Part shown: positions 1 to 11,699 of the stretch, one piece after another
Layout of the letters: every line of letters starts with the position of its first letter
How positions within the stretch are numbered: the first letter of the stretch is position 1
DNA from: Lachnospiraceae bacterium
GTDB lineage: Bacteria > Bacillota > Clostridia > Lachnospirales > Lachnospiraceae
Direction: 5' to 3'
Length of the DNA: 53,478 bases
NCBI GenBank assembly: GCA_017437965.1
Contig: JAFRWN010000141.1
Location: 1-53,478 of the forward strand
Made by a program: the position numbers and the translations under genes
Notes under the pieces: model-generated
The model's database searches: none
What the model was told of the DNA's origin: nothing
Seen by the model: the letters and a program-made list of their open reading frames with translations, nothing else

Positions 1-1149
1 GCTACCCAGAATCCGGAGCTCAGGAAACGCTTCACCGGTAAACCGGAATATGTCATGAACTTCATGAACTTCATAGCTGAAGAGCTCAGGGAATACATGG
101 CAAAGCTTGGTTTCAGAACCATCGACGAGATGGTAGGACACAGCGAGTTACTCAAGAAGCGTGACACCGTTTCGGGTGACAAGGCAGAGAACCTTAAGCT
201 TGAGAAGATACTTGACAGCTCATGTTCGGGACTTCCTCATGCACATTTCGAGCCGGAAGCAAGATTCGATTATAAGCTTTCGGAAACCCTTGATATGAAG
301 GCGCTTGTTCCCGCACTTGAAAGCTACATAAAGAAGCCCGTGCGCAAGGCCCGGAAACAGACTCTTGAAATTTCGAATACCGACCGTGCCTTCGGTACGA
401 TACTCGGTTCGGAGATCACAAAGAGCAATCCCGAAGGACTTCCCGAGGATTCAGTAGTTCTTGAATGCAGCGGAAGCGCAGGCCAGAGCTTTGGTGCGTT
501 TATCCCTAAGGGACTTACAATAAAGGTTACGGGCGATGCAAACGATTACTTCGGAAAAGGTCTTTCAGGCGGAAAGCTTATACTTGTACCTTCAGAATCA
601 TGCCCTGCAGAGCCTTCCGAAAATATCATACTCGGAAACGTTGCGTTCTACGGAGCTACCTCCGGTTTCGGTTTTGCAACAGGAATAGCAGGCGAACGTT
701 TCTGCGTCAGAAATTCCGGAATGACCGCAGTGGTCGAAGGTGTCGGAGACCACGGCTGCGAATATATGACCGGCGGACGTGCAGTTATCCTCGGAGAGAC
801 AGGAAAGAACTTTGCAGCCGGTATGAGCGGCGGAGTCTGCTATGTGCTTGACGAAGAAAACAAGCTCTATACAAGGCTCAACAAGACCGGACTTTTAAGC
901 AGCGTGCTTTCGGAAAAGAATGATATAGAAGAGCTTAAGGGAATACTTGAAAAGTATTATGCCGAGACCAAGAGTAAAAAGGCCGGAAAGATACTTGCGG
1001 ACTTTGAAGGATATGTTCCGAAGTTCAAGAAGATCATTCCCGAGGACTATAAGAAAATGATAGAAAAAACCGAGGAATTCATGGCATCCGGTATGAGCCG
1101 CGAAGATGCCGAGGTTGAAGCATTCTATGCAAATACCCGGAAGGAATAA
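1..1149 (+). CDS. gltB: Glutamate synthase large subunit, C-terminal part (cut by window edge)
   Basis: The reading frame is open from base 1 (ATQNPELRKRF) to the TAA at 1147, so the start lies outside the window and about 382 codons are visible. The first ~60 residues are the end of the FMN-binding synthase domain (FIAEELREYMAKLGFRTIDE). The rest is the GXGXG beta-helix domain, with typical repeats such as GNVAFYGATSGFGFATG and GGRAVILGETGKNFAAGMSGG. The enzyme transfers the glutamine amide to 2-oxoglutarate, making two glutamates, together with the small subunit encoded 10 bases downstream. The glutaminase domain and the Fe-S cluster are in the missing part. Identification is certain from the C-terminal domain and from the adjacent gltD. 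Confidence 0.96.
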   Translation, partial: ATQNPELRKRFTGKPEYVMNFMNFIAEELREYMAKLGFRTIDEMVGHSELLKKRDTVSGDKAENLKLEKILDSSCSGLPHAHFEPEARFDYKLSETLDMKALVPALESYIKKPVRKARKQTLEISNTDRAFGTILGSEITKSNPEGLPEDSVVLECSGSAGQSFGAFIPKGLTIKVTGDANDYFGKGLSGGKLILVPSESCPAEPSENIILGNVAFYGATSGFGFATGIAGERFCVRNSGMTAVVEGVGDHGCEYMTGGRAVILGETGKNFAAGMSGGVCYVLDEENKLYTRLNKTGLLSSVLSEKNDIEELKGILEKYYAETKSKKAGKILADFEGYVPKFKKIIPEDYKKMIEKTEEFMASGMSREDAEVEAFYANTRKE

Positions 1150-1159
1150 GGAGAGAGAA

Positions 1160-2662
1160 ATGGGAAAATCAACCGGATTTATGGAATATGAGAGACAGGG
1201 AAATCCAGCCGTCTCTCCACTCGAAAGAATAAAAAATTTCAATGAATTTCATGAGCCTTTGCCGATAGAGGAAAGAAGAAAGCAGGCAGCCAGATGTATG
1301 GACTGCGGCGTACCTTTCTGCCAGGCAGGTGTAAAGATCAGCGGAATGTTTTCAGGCTGCCCGTTGCACAATCTTGTGCCTGAATGGAACGATCTTCTCT
1401 ACCGCGGCAACCTGGAGCTTGCGGCAGGAAGGCTGCTTTCTACCAATAACTTCCCGGAGTTTACTTCGAGAGTATGCCCTGCGCTCTGTGAGGCAGCATG
1501 TACATGCAACCTTAACGGCGCGGCTGTGGCAACAAAGGAAAATGAGAATTCCATTATTGAATATGCCTATGCAAACGGGCTGATGGAGCCCGATCCACCG
1601 AAGACAAGGACAGGCAAGAAGGTTGCAGTTGTTGGTTCGGGACCTTCCGGACTTGCATGTGCGGACCAGCTCAATAAAAGAGGACACAGCGTTACCGTAT
1701 ATGAACGTTTTGACCGTCCAGGCGGACTTTTGATGTACGGAATACCGAATATGAAGCTTGAAAAACGTTTCATCCTCCGCCGTATCGAAAAGATGAAGGC
1801 TGAGGGCGTAGGCTTTATGACTAATTGTAACGTGGGCAAAGACATCACATCCGAGGAATTGCTTGATGAATATGATGCAGTAGTGCTCTGCTGTGGTGCA
1901 TCAAATCCCAGAAACATTAACGCACCCGGACGTGACGCAGAAGGCATATATTTTGCCGTAGAATTCCTCCGCGGTGTGACAAAGAGCCTGATGGATGCGG
2001 GCTATGACACGGAAAAAGCCTTTTCGGGCGGTACCTGTGTAACCTGCAAGGACAAGGATGTCATCATCATCGGCGGCGGCGACACGGGAAATGACTGTAC
2101 CGGAACAGCAATACGTCAGGGCTGCAAGTCGGTTACCCAGATCGAGATGATGCCCGAGCCTCCGCTTACGAGACGCGAGAGTAATCCATGGCCCGAATGG
2201 CCACTTGTCAAGAAGACCGACTATGGTGCAGAAGAAAGCATTGCAGTATTCGGACATGACCCGAGAGTATACCAGACAACTGTTACGGAATTTATTAAGA
2301 ACGATGAAGGAAAACTCTGCGGCGTAAAGACCGTAAAGCTTGAAAGCAAGACCGATCATGAGACCGGAAGACGTTCAATGGTTCCGGTAGAGGGTACCGA
2401 GGGCGAGCTGCCTGCAGATGTAGTGCTTATCGCAGCAGGTTTCCTTGGCTCCGAGGACTATGTGAGAAATGCTTTCTCGGTAGAGGCTGACGGACGAAGC
2501 AATGTAAAGACCGCAGAGGGCGCATACAAAACCAGCGCAGCAAAGGTGTTTACCGCAGGCGATATGCACCGCGGACAGTCCCTTGTTGTATGGGGCATCG
2601 CAGAGGGCAGAGCCTGTGCAAAGGAAGTTGACGAATACCTGATGGGCTATACAAATCTGTAA
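1160..2662 (+). CDS. gltD: Glutamate synthase small subunit (NADPH, FAD, Fe-S)
   Basis: A 500-residue oxidoreductase that feeds electrons from NAD(P)H through FAD and Fe-S clusters to GltB. The N-terminal cysteine cluster is visible (RCMDCGVPFCQ, GCPLHNLVPEW, RVCPALCEAACTC). The FAD-binding loop is VAVVGSGPSGLACADQL, the nucleotide loop VIIIGGGDTGNDC, and the C-terminal FAD contact FTAGDMHRGQSLVVWGIAEGR. The ATG at 1160 was chosen because GGAGAGAG lies just before it. An in-frame ATG at 1106 lies inside gltB and has no ribosome site. The gene forms an operon with gltB (10-base gap) and is followed by a strong terminator. Length and domain order are normal for the family. Confidence 0.96.
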   Translation: MGKSTGFMEYERQGNPAVSPLERIKNFNEFHEPLPIEERRKQAARCMDCGVPFCQAGVKISGMFSGCPLHNLVPEWNDLLYRGNLELAAGRLLSTNNFPEFTSRVCPALCEAACTCNLNGAAVATKENENSIIEYAYANGLMEPDPPKTRTGKKVAVVGSGPSGLACADQLNKRGHSVTVYERFDRPGGLLMYGIPNMKLEKRFILRRIEKMKAEGVGFMTNCNVGKDITSEELLDEYDAVVLCCGASNPRNINAPGRDAEGIYFAVEFLRGVTKSLMDAGYDTEKAFSGGTCVTCKDKDVIIIGGGDTGNDCTGTAIRQGCKSVTQIEMMPEPPLTRRESNPWPEWPLVKKTDYGAEESIAVFGHDPRVYQTTVTEFIKNDEGKLCGVKTVKLESKTDHETGRRSMVPVEGTEGELPADVVLIAAGFLGSEDYVRNAFSVEADGRSNVKTAEGAYKTSAAKVFTAGDMHRGQSLVVWGIAEGRACAKEVDEYLMGYTNL

Positions 2663-2675
2663 AAAAATGACGGTT

Positions 2676-2716
2676 AAAACCGCAGGAAGGGTTATTACCC
2701 GGACCTGCGGTTTTTT
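2676..2716 (+). terminator. Rho-independent terminator after gltD
   Basis: AAACCGCAGG pairs with CCTGCGGTTT around a 17-nt loop and runs into TTTTTT, 13 bases after the gltD stop. It separates the gltBD operon from fdhD. Confidence 0.9.
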
Positions 2717-2795
2717 GTTGTAGAAATATAAGATTCTTTATGTTACAATGAACCAAAAAGTAATATAAAAAAATTTAAGTAAAAGGAATTCGTCA

Positions 2796-3545
2796 ATGGA
2801 CAATATAGAAAAAATCACAAAAACGCTGATATTTCCGGACGGACACAGTGAGGCAGTTGATGCGGCCGTTATTTCAGAGCATGAGCTTACTGTGATCGTA
2901 AACGAACAGCCGGTATACAGGCTGATATGTACGAAAAACGATCTGAAGGAACTTGTCTGCGGAAGGCTTCTTACCGACGGACTTATTGAAAGTGCAGATG
3001 ACATAAAGTCGCTGCATTTCTGCGAGACAGAAAACAGGGTACGGGTATTTCTTGCCGGGGAAATAACATGGCAGCAAAAAGTAAGTACGGAACTGACCTG
3101 CTGTACCGGAAATAAAATTTTCGCAGTTTCTGACAGGAAGCCTGAGGCGAAGATACTTTCTCCTTACGAATATAAAAGGGAATGGGTATTTGAGATGGCG
3201 AAGGAATTCGGAAAAGACAGCCCGCTTCATGGCCTGACAGGCGGAAACCACAGGGTGATACTTGCAAAAGAAGGGCAGATTTTGTTTACATGTGAAGATA
3301 TCGGAAGGCATAATACCATCGACAAGGCAGTGGGCTATGCGGTTCTTAATCATATTCCTCTTGGTGAATGCATGATTTTTACTTCGGGCCGTGTGCCTGT
3401 GGATATGGTTGAAAAGGTGATTTCGGCAGGGATTCCCGTCCTGGTTTCAAAATCCGTACCCACATTCCAGTCTGTGGAGCTGGCAAAAAAATATGGCCTT
3501 ACCCTGATCTCACGCGCCTGGCCGGACAAGTATGAAGTTTATTGA
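2796..3545 (+). CDS. fdhD: FdhD-family formate dehydrogenase accessory protein
   Basis: A 249-residue protein with the family hallmarks GGNHRVILAKEGQILFTCEDIGRHNTIDK and FTSGRVPVDMVEK. FdhD proteins move sulfur from a cysteine desulfurase to the molybdenum/tungsten cofactor of formate dehydrogenase. In well-studied members the sulfur is carried on a CxxC pair (as in CGxCG). Here the corresponding stretch reads ELTCCTGNK, so two adjacent cysteines replace the spaced pair. Start ATG 2796 has AAGGA upstream. No formate dehydrogenase or cofactor gene is in the window, so the client enzyme must be elsewhere. It stands alone between the gltD terminator and a REP element and is probably a single-gene unit. 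Confidence 0.88.
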   Translation: MDNIEKITKTLIFPDGHSEAVDAAVISEHELTVIVNEQPVYRLICTKNDLKELVCGRLLTDGLIESADDIKSLHFCETENRVRVFLAGEITWQQKVSTELTCCTGNKIFAVSDRKPEAKILSPYEYKREWVFEMAKEFGKDSPLHGLTGGNHRVILAKEGQILFTCEDIGRHNTIDKAVGYAVLNHIPLGECMIFTSGRVPVDMVEKVISAGIPVLVSKSVPTFQSVELAKKYGLTLISRAWPDKYEVY

Positions 3546-3551
3546 CTTTGG

Positions 3552-3616
3552 TGGGACACGGGGACGGTTCTTTTGTCCCACGAAAGCTGGAACAAAATAA
3601 CCGTCCCCGTGTCCCA
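3552..3616. repeat. REP-like inverted repeat, copy A (complete)
   Basis: Arms TGGGACACGGGGACGGTT (3552-3569) and AACCGTCCCCGTGTCCCA (3599-3616) are perfect 18-bp complements enclosing TCTTTTGTCCCACGAAAGC and related bases. The inner TGTCCCA/TGGAACA segment can fold as a second hairpin. It begins 7 bases after the fdhD stop. A near-identical complete copy is at 21378 and a half copy at 18144. No transposase that could move it is present in the window. Confidence 0.85.
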
Positions 3617-3746
3617 TATTATGATAAAATCTCTGGTGCACTTTTGGTGCGCCGTCTGTGTATAATATATCTTATGAAGCAAAAAACAGGTATTTTATAC
3701 CCGGAAGACCGGGAAAAAGAAGTTGAGTTTATGAAGAAAAGAATAG

Positions 3747-3938
3747 CTTATAAATCTTGCCCGGAAAAAAGAGAGTATAACCCATGAGGACATACTCGGT
3801 CTCCGCGACAGTGCACTCGAAATGGCCTTTGGTAAGGCAAAGCTTGGTTCCGCCGAGGCAGAGAACCTGAAAAAGCTTGCCAAGTCGCTCGGTTCTAAGG
3901 TACTTCCGGCTCCCGCAAAAGCAAATAACAGAAAATAG
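3747..3938 (+). pseudogene. Unrecognised coding remnant before the glnA promoter
   Basis: An open frame of about 63 codons ends at TAG 3936 and reads like real protein (EDILGLRDSALEMAFGKAK then LKKLAKSLGSKVLPAPAKA). It has no usable start codon at its 5' end: the first in-frame ATG is at 3819, and the frame is closed by TAG at 3744. A terminator follows directly, as after a genuine gene. I read it as the 3' end of a gene whose 5' part was lost, possibly during insertion of the REP element just upstream. A short protein starting at 3819 (39 residues) cannot be excluded. Family not recognised. Confidence 0.4.
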
Positions 3939-3946
3939 CAGTTCTG

Positions 3947-3983
3947 CAGCACCTCTGTAAATCAGGCAGGGGTGCTGTTTTTT
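3947..3983 (+). terminator. Rho-independent terminator
   Basis: CAGCACCTCT pairs with AGGGGTGCTG (one G-T pair), followed by TTTTTT. It lies 9 bases after the remnant stop and upstream of the glnA promoter, insulating it. Confidence 0.85.
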
Positions 3984-4048
3984 GAGCTTTTTACCCAAAA
4001 TTACCAAAACGGGTTTCCGTAAAAAGCATGATTTCGTCAATTTTTACA

Positions 4049-4072
4049 AAATTGTATACATGTATACAATTT
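4049..4072. promoter_or_regulatory. 24-nt perfect palindromic operator upstream of glnA
   Basis: The core ATTGTATACATGTATACAAT (4051-4070) is a perfect palindrome that extends two bases further on each side, centred between 4060 and 4061. It ends 4 bases before the -35 of the glnA promoter. The TTGTATAC-type half-site resembles operators of GntR-family regulators, but that assignment is inference. The position just upstream of -35 would suit an activator or a repressor touching the -35. Confidence 0.7.
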
Positions 4073-4076
4073 GTTC

Positions 4077-4105
4077 TTGACTTTGCGATATCTGTCCTTT
4101 ACAAT
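4077..4105 (+). promoter_or_regulatory. Promoter of glnA
   Basis: TTGACT (4077-4082), 17-base spacer, TACAAT (4100-4105). It lies 73 bases upstream of the glnA start, directly downstream of the palindrome at 4049. Confidence 0.75.
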
Positions 4106-4178
4106 ATGAACCATAAAGCAGCTGCAAGGTAATTAGGGAGCTTCTTTATAAATACTTTTTACGAAAAGGAGAGTAATC

Positions 4179-6272
4179 ATGAGCACAGTAAAAGATTATT
4201 TCGGCTGCATGGTATTCGATGACAGACAAATGAAGGCAAGCCTTCCCGCAAAAGTTTATAATTCCCTGAAAAAGACCATAGATGAGGGCGCGGAGCTTGA
4301 CCTTCGCGTTGCTAATGCAGTTGCAGAAGCCATGAAAGAATGGGCACTTGAAAAGGGTGCCACCCACTACACACACTGGTTCCAGCCACTGACCGGTATT
4401 ACTGCAGAGAAGCATGACAGCTTCATAGAGGCTGCACCGGACGGCGGAGTGATAATGGAATTCTCCGGCAAGGAGCTGATCAAAGGCGAGCCGGATGCAT
4501 CTTCCTTCCCTACAGGCGGAATCAGAGCAACATTCGAGGCAAGGGGCTATACGACCTGGGATCCCACCTCATATGCATTCATCAAAGGAAAGACACTCTG
4601 CATCCCCACAGCATTCTGTGCATATGGCGGACAGGCACTTGACAAGAAAACCCCGCTGCTTCGTTCAATGGAAGCACTTAACAAGCAGGCTTTAAGAATA
4701 TTGAGACTCTTCGGAAACACCACAGCAAAGAGAGTTACCTCTTCTGTAGGACCCGAGCAGGAGTACTTCCTTATCACAAAGGAAATGTATGATAAGAGAC
4801 TTGACCTCAAGATGACAGGCCGTACGCTTTTCGGTTCAAAGCCTCCTAAGGGACAGGAAATGGATGACCATTACTTCGGTATCATCAAACCCCGTGTACA
4901 GGCATTCATGGAGGATCTGAACGAAGAGCTCTGGAAGCTTGGAATCCTTGCAAAGGCCGAACATAACGAAGTTGCTCCTTCCCAGCATGAGCTGGCACCT
5001 ATCTATACAACAACAAACGTAGGTACCGATCACAACCAGCTGACAATGGAGATAATGCAGAAGACAGCAATCAAGCATGGGCTTGTATGCCTGCTTCATG
5101 AGAAGCCTTTCGCAGGAGTAAACGGCAGCGGCAAGCATAACAACTGGTCGATAGGAACCGATGAGGGAGTAAACCTTCTTTCACCCGGCGAGACACCTTA
5201 TGAAAATGCACAGTTCCTGCTTTTCCTCTGCGCAGTAATCAAAGCAGTTGATGATTATCAGGATCTTTTAAGACTTTCGGTAGCTACCGCAGGTAATGAC
5301 CACAGACTTGGTGCAAACGAGGCTCCTCCCGCAGTAATCTCGATGTTCCTCGGCGAAGAACTGGATGCAGTGCTTGAGGCAATTGAAAAGGATCAGCCTT
5401 ATGCAGGTACCGAGAAGATGCAGATGAAGCTCGGAGTTGACACACTTCCTAAGTTCAACCGTGATACGACAGACCGTAACAGGACTTCACCTTTCGCATT
5501 TACCGGAAACAAGTTCGAGTTCAGAATGCTCGGTTCGTCAAACTCTATAGCGTGTGCAAACATAATGCTTAATGCAGCAGTTGCCGAGTCACTTAAAATA
5601 TATGCAGACAGACTTGAAGGAGCAGCAGATTTTGAAACAGCCCTTCATGATATGATAAAGAAGACCATCAAGGATCACAGACGCATCATATTCAACGGAA
5701 ATGGTTATGATGACAAGTGGATCGAGGAGGCAACCAAGGTAAGAGGCCTTTCAAACTATCGTACAACGGCCGACTGCATGCCTCACCTGCTTGATGAGAA
5801 GAACGTAAAGATGCTTACAGGACACAAGGTATTCACCCTTGAAGAGATGAAGTCAAGATGCGAGATCATGCTTGAGAACTACTGTAAGTCAGTAAGCATC
5901 GAGGCCAGCACCATGGTGATCATGGCCAAGGAGCAGATCATACCTGCCATGGCAGCTTATTCAAAGAGACTGGCTGAGACAGCTTCCGCAAAGCTTGCAA
6001 TTGATTCTTCCATCGCCTGTGCATATGAGAAGGGCATAATCAAAAAGCTTTCAGGTCTTTGCGACGAGGCAATGGTTAAAACCGATGAGCTGGAGCAGGC
6101 TATTGCAGAGCTTGATACAGCCAAGGATATCGTTGAAGAGTCAGTAATGATCAGAGATACGGTACTTGTTAAGATGAGCGAGCTCAGGGCTCTCTGCGAT
6201 GAGGGTGAGAAGCTGACAGCTAAGAAGTACTGGCCGTTCCCGGATTATGCGGACCTGCTGTTCGGAGTGTAG
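4179..6272 (+). CDS. glnA: Glutamine synthetase type III
   Basis: A 697-residue enzyme that joins ammonia to glutamate with ATP. The length, the N-terminal [16 protein letters not shown] and motifs such as [31 protein letters not shown] (glutamate and metal binding) and [21 protein letters not shown] identify the large GSIII (GlnN) family rather than the ~450-residue GSI. GSIII forms a dodecamer and is common in Clostridia and Bacteroidetes. Start ATG 4179 has AAAAGGAGAG before it. It has its own promoter and a palindromic operator, and it is followed at 225 bases by the ammonium transporter. No terminator is visible after it, so transcription may continue into amt. Confidence 0.97.
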   Translation: MSTVKDYFGCMVFDDRQMKASLPAKVYNSLKKTIDEGAELDLRVANAVAEAMKEWALEKGATHYTHWFQPLTGITAEKHDSFIEAAPDGGVIMEFSGKELIKGEPDASSFPTGGIRATFEARGYTTWDPTSYAFIKGKTLCIPTAFCAYGGQALDKKTPLLRSMEALNKQALRILRLFGNTTAKRVTSSVGPEQEYFLITKEMYDKRLDLKMTGRTLFGSKPPKGQEMDDHYFGIIKPRVQAFMEDLNEELWKLGILAKAEHNEVAPSQHELAPIYTTTNVGTDHNQLTMEIMQKTAIKHGLVCLLHEKPFAGVNGSGKHNNWSIGTDEGVNLLSPGETPYENAQFLLFLCAVIKAVDDYQDLLRLSVATAGNDHRLGANEAPPAVISMFLGEELDAVLEAIEKDQPYAGTEKMQMKLGVDTLPKFNRDTTDRNRTSPFAFTGNKFEFRMLGSSNSIACANIMLNAAVAESLKIYADRLEGAADFETALHDMIKKTIKDHRRIIFNGNGYDDKWIEEATKVRGLSNYRTTADCMPHLLDEKNVKMLTGHKVFTLEEMKSRCEIMLENYCKSVSIEASTMVIMAKEQIIPAMAAYSKRLAETASAKLAIDSSIACAYEKGIIKKLSGLCDEAMVKTDELEQAIAELDTAKDIVEESVMIRDTVLVKMSELRALCDEGEKLTAKKYWPFPDYADLLFGV

Positions 6273-6497
6273 GAAGTTTTTGAAATAAAGAAGGATTGAG
6301 CCTACGAAATAAAGAAATCCAAGACATTAAGCCCTCGCCTGGCGCTACGCGAAGTGAGGCTCCGGGCGTGGCAGCTCAGAAAAATAAATAAAACAGTTTC
6401 CTCTCCGGCCTTGGCGAACAGAAGGCAGGGAGTTGGAATTACAAAGATTTCAAAAAAGAGAAAAAGAGAGAAAAAATCAAATAAGGAGGGTAATATC
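6273..6497 (+). promoter_or_regulatory. Structured, gene-free leader between glnA and amt
   Basis: These 225 bases carry no gene. They contain two GAAATAAAGAA repeats (near 6282 and 6307). A hairpin CCTCGC...GTGAGG with inner GCG/CGC follows around 6332-6358, and a second stem GCCTT...AAGGC lies near 6405-6427. The purine-rich stretch before the GGAGGG ribosome site is single-stranded in character. The arrangement suggests a folded 5' leader, but it matches no riboswitch class I recognise and lacks a terminator. Confidence 0.35.
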
Positions 6498-8279
6498 ATG
6501 AGTGAAATGTTAGAAGAGATCATGGGCGAAGTGAACGGACAGATATTCGCCGTCTGGTTCCTTATAGGAGCTGCACTGGTGTTCTGGATGCAGGCCGGTT
6601 TTGCAATGTGCGAGGCAGGTTTTACCAGAGCAAAGAACTCCGGAAACATTATAATGAAAAACCTGATGGACTTCTGTATAGGTACTGTAATGTGGTTCAT
6701 CTGCGGTGCATCGCTGATGCTGGGAAAGAACATACTCGGCGGTTTCGCCGGCGGTTTCAGCTTCGACGTATTTACAAAGTACGGTGACTTTGATTATTCC
6801 GCTTTCGTGTTCAACCTTGTATTCTGTGCAACGACCGCTACCATCGTTTCCGGTTCAATGGCAGAGAGAACCAAGTTCTCAAGCTACTGTATCTACTCTG
6901 CAGTGATTTCTGCAGTAATATATCCCATCGAAGCACACTGGACCTGGGGCGGCGGCTTCCTTGCCGAGTGGGGCTTCCACGATTATGCAGGTTCTAACTG
7001 CATTCATATGGTCGGCGGTATCTGCGCTTTCATCGGTGCATGGATGCTCGGCCCCCGTATCGGAAAGTTTGAAAGAGACAAGAGCGGAAAGGTTACAAAG
7101 GTTAACGCCTTCCCCGGCCACAACCTGGTAATCGCAGCCCTCGGTGTATTCATCCTGTGGCTCGGCTGGTACGGTTTCAATGGTGCGGCAGCAACAGATG
7201 TTCCCACCCTCGGTTCCGTATTCCTTACAACAACGGTAGCTCCCGCAGTTGCAACAGTTGTATGTATGATCTTTACCTGGGTTAAGTACGGCAAGCCCGA
7301 TGTTTCAATGTGTCTCAACGCTTCCCTTGCAGGTCTTGTAGCCATCACGGCTCCCTGCGACGTAACAGACTGTGCAGGCGCAGCGATCATCGGTGCAATT
7401 TCAGGACTTCTCGTAGTATTCGGTGTATGGTTCAACGACCATGTAACACATGTTGACGACCCCGTAGGTGCTGTAGCAGTTCATATGATTAACGGTATCT
7501 GGGGTACCATAGCAGTAGGTCTTTTCGCAACAAGTTCCGCTCCCGGCTTTGCAAGCGCAGGCATCAAGGAAGGTATCTTCTACGGCGGCGGAATCGACCA
7601 GCTCATTAAGCAGCTCGGCGGTATGGGCGTGACAGCAGGCTGGACTATAGTAACAATTACGATCGCGTTCTTCATCATCAAGAAGACCATCGGTCTCCGT
7701 GTAAGCGAGGAAGAGGAAATCACAGGTCTTGATGCAACAGAGCATGGTCTTCCTTCAGCATATGCAGGTTTCGCTATCATGGATATTTCCAACACCCTGA
7801 CCGTAAGCGTAAACGAAAACACCAACCTTGGTTCGGACAGCTACGAAGAGGCTTCAGAGGCTAAGAAAAATGCAGCAGTTCAGGTTGTCAGACAGGATGC
7901 TGTTCCTATTCCCGGTCTTGACAAGGGCATCAGCAAGGTAGTAGTAATAGCTAAGCTTTCAAGATACGATGCACTCAGAAAGGCCATGAATGAACTCGGT
8001 GTTACCGGTATGACAGTTACCCAGGTAATGGGCTGCGGCATACAGAAAGGTGCAGGCGAGATGTACCGTGGAGTTGAGATCGATGCAACCCTGCTTCCTA
8101 AGGTAAAGCTTGAAGTAGTAGTAAATGCTATCCCCGTTGACAAGGTCATCGAGGCAGCCAAGAAGGCTCTTTACACCGGTCATATCGGTGACGGAAAGAT
8201 CTTTGTATATCCTGTCAGCAGGGTAGTAAAGATACGTACCGGTGAAGAGGATTACGCAGCTCTGCAGGATGTAGAGTAA
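6498..8279 (+). CDS. amt: Ammonium transporter with C-terminal PII signalling domain
   Basis: A 593-residue fusion. Residues ~15-420 are an Amt channel with about 11 membrane segments (FAMCEAGFTRAKNSGNIIMKN, HNLVIAALGVFILWLGWYGFNG, the DYAG...HMVGG block). The last ~115 residues are a PII (GlnB/GlnK) domain with the C-terminal signature TGHIGDGKIFVYPVSRVVKIRTGE. Free PII plugs Amt channels in response to 2-oxoglutarate and ATP/ADP; here plug and channel are one chain. The T-loop reads KGAGEMYRGVEIDATLLPKVK: the tyrosine that is uridylylated in proteobacterial PII (after AE) is isoleucine, so covalent control by GlnD is excluded. Start ATG 6498 follows GGAGGG; upstream in-frame ATGs lie in the leader. 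Downstream of glnA, its functional partner. Confidence 0.95.
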   Translation: MSEMLEEIMGEVNGQIFAVWFLIGAALVFWMQAGFAMCEAGFTRAKNSGNIIMKNLMDFCIGTVMWFICGASLMLGKNILGGFAGGFSFDVFTKYGDFDYSAFVFNLVFCATTATIVSGSMAERTKFSSYCIYSAVISAVIYPIEAHWTWGGGFLAEWGFHDYAGSNCIHMVGGICAFIGAWMLGPRIGKFERDKSGKVTKVNAFPGHNLVIAALGVFILWLGWYGFNGAAATDVPTLGSVFLTTTVAPAVATVVCMIFTWVKYGKPDVSMCLNASLAGLVAITAPCDVTDCAGAAIIGAISGLLVVFGVWFNDHVTHVDDPVGAVAVHMINGIWGTIAVGLFATSSAPGFASAGIKEGIFYGGGIDQLIKQLGGMGVTAGWTIVTITIAFFIIKKTIGLRVSEEEEITGLDATEHGLPSAYAGFAIMDISNTLTVSVNENTNLGSDSYEEASEAKKNAAVQVVRQDAVPIPGLDKGISKVVVIAKLSRYDALRKAMNELGVTGMTVTQVMGCGIQKGAGEMYRGVEIDATLLPKVKLEVVVNAIPVDKVIEAAKKALYTGHIGDGKIFVYPVSRVVKIRTGEEDYAALQDVE

Positions 8280-8311
8280 ACAATAAACAACAAAAATAAG
8301 TAATAATTCTG

Positions 8312-8344
8312 CGACCTCAGGGACATTTATTGTTGCTGAGGTCG
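8312..8344 (+). promoter_or_regulatory. Hairpin between amt and asnB
   Basis: CGACCTCAG and CTGAGGTCG are perfect 9-bp complements around a 15-nt AT-rich loop. The structure ends 7 bases before the GTGGAGGG ribosome site of asnB. No T-run follows, so it is not a classical terminator. It could be an RNA processing site, a translation-modulating hairpin or a protein operator. Confidence 0.5.
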
Positions 8345-8361
8345 TGAGAGTGGAGGGAAAA

Positions 8362-11683
<3,322 letters not shown>

Positions 11684-11699
11684 CGGATGAGGGGTAAAA

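Noticed and set aside
2716..2749. Promoter before fdhD (TACAAT at 2744)
   Set aside because: A reasonable -10 but no -35 of quality at 16-18 bases; too weak to list.
3542..3787. 81-residue frame MTLVGHGDGSFVP...
   Set aside because: It begins with translated REP element and has no family match or proper ribosome site; VGHGDGSFVP is a known type of artefact of this repeat.
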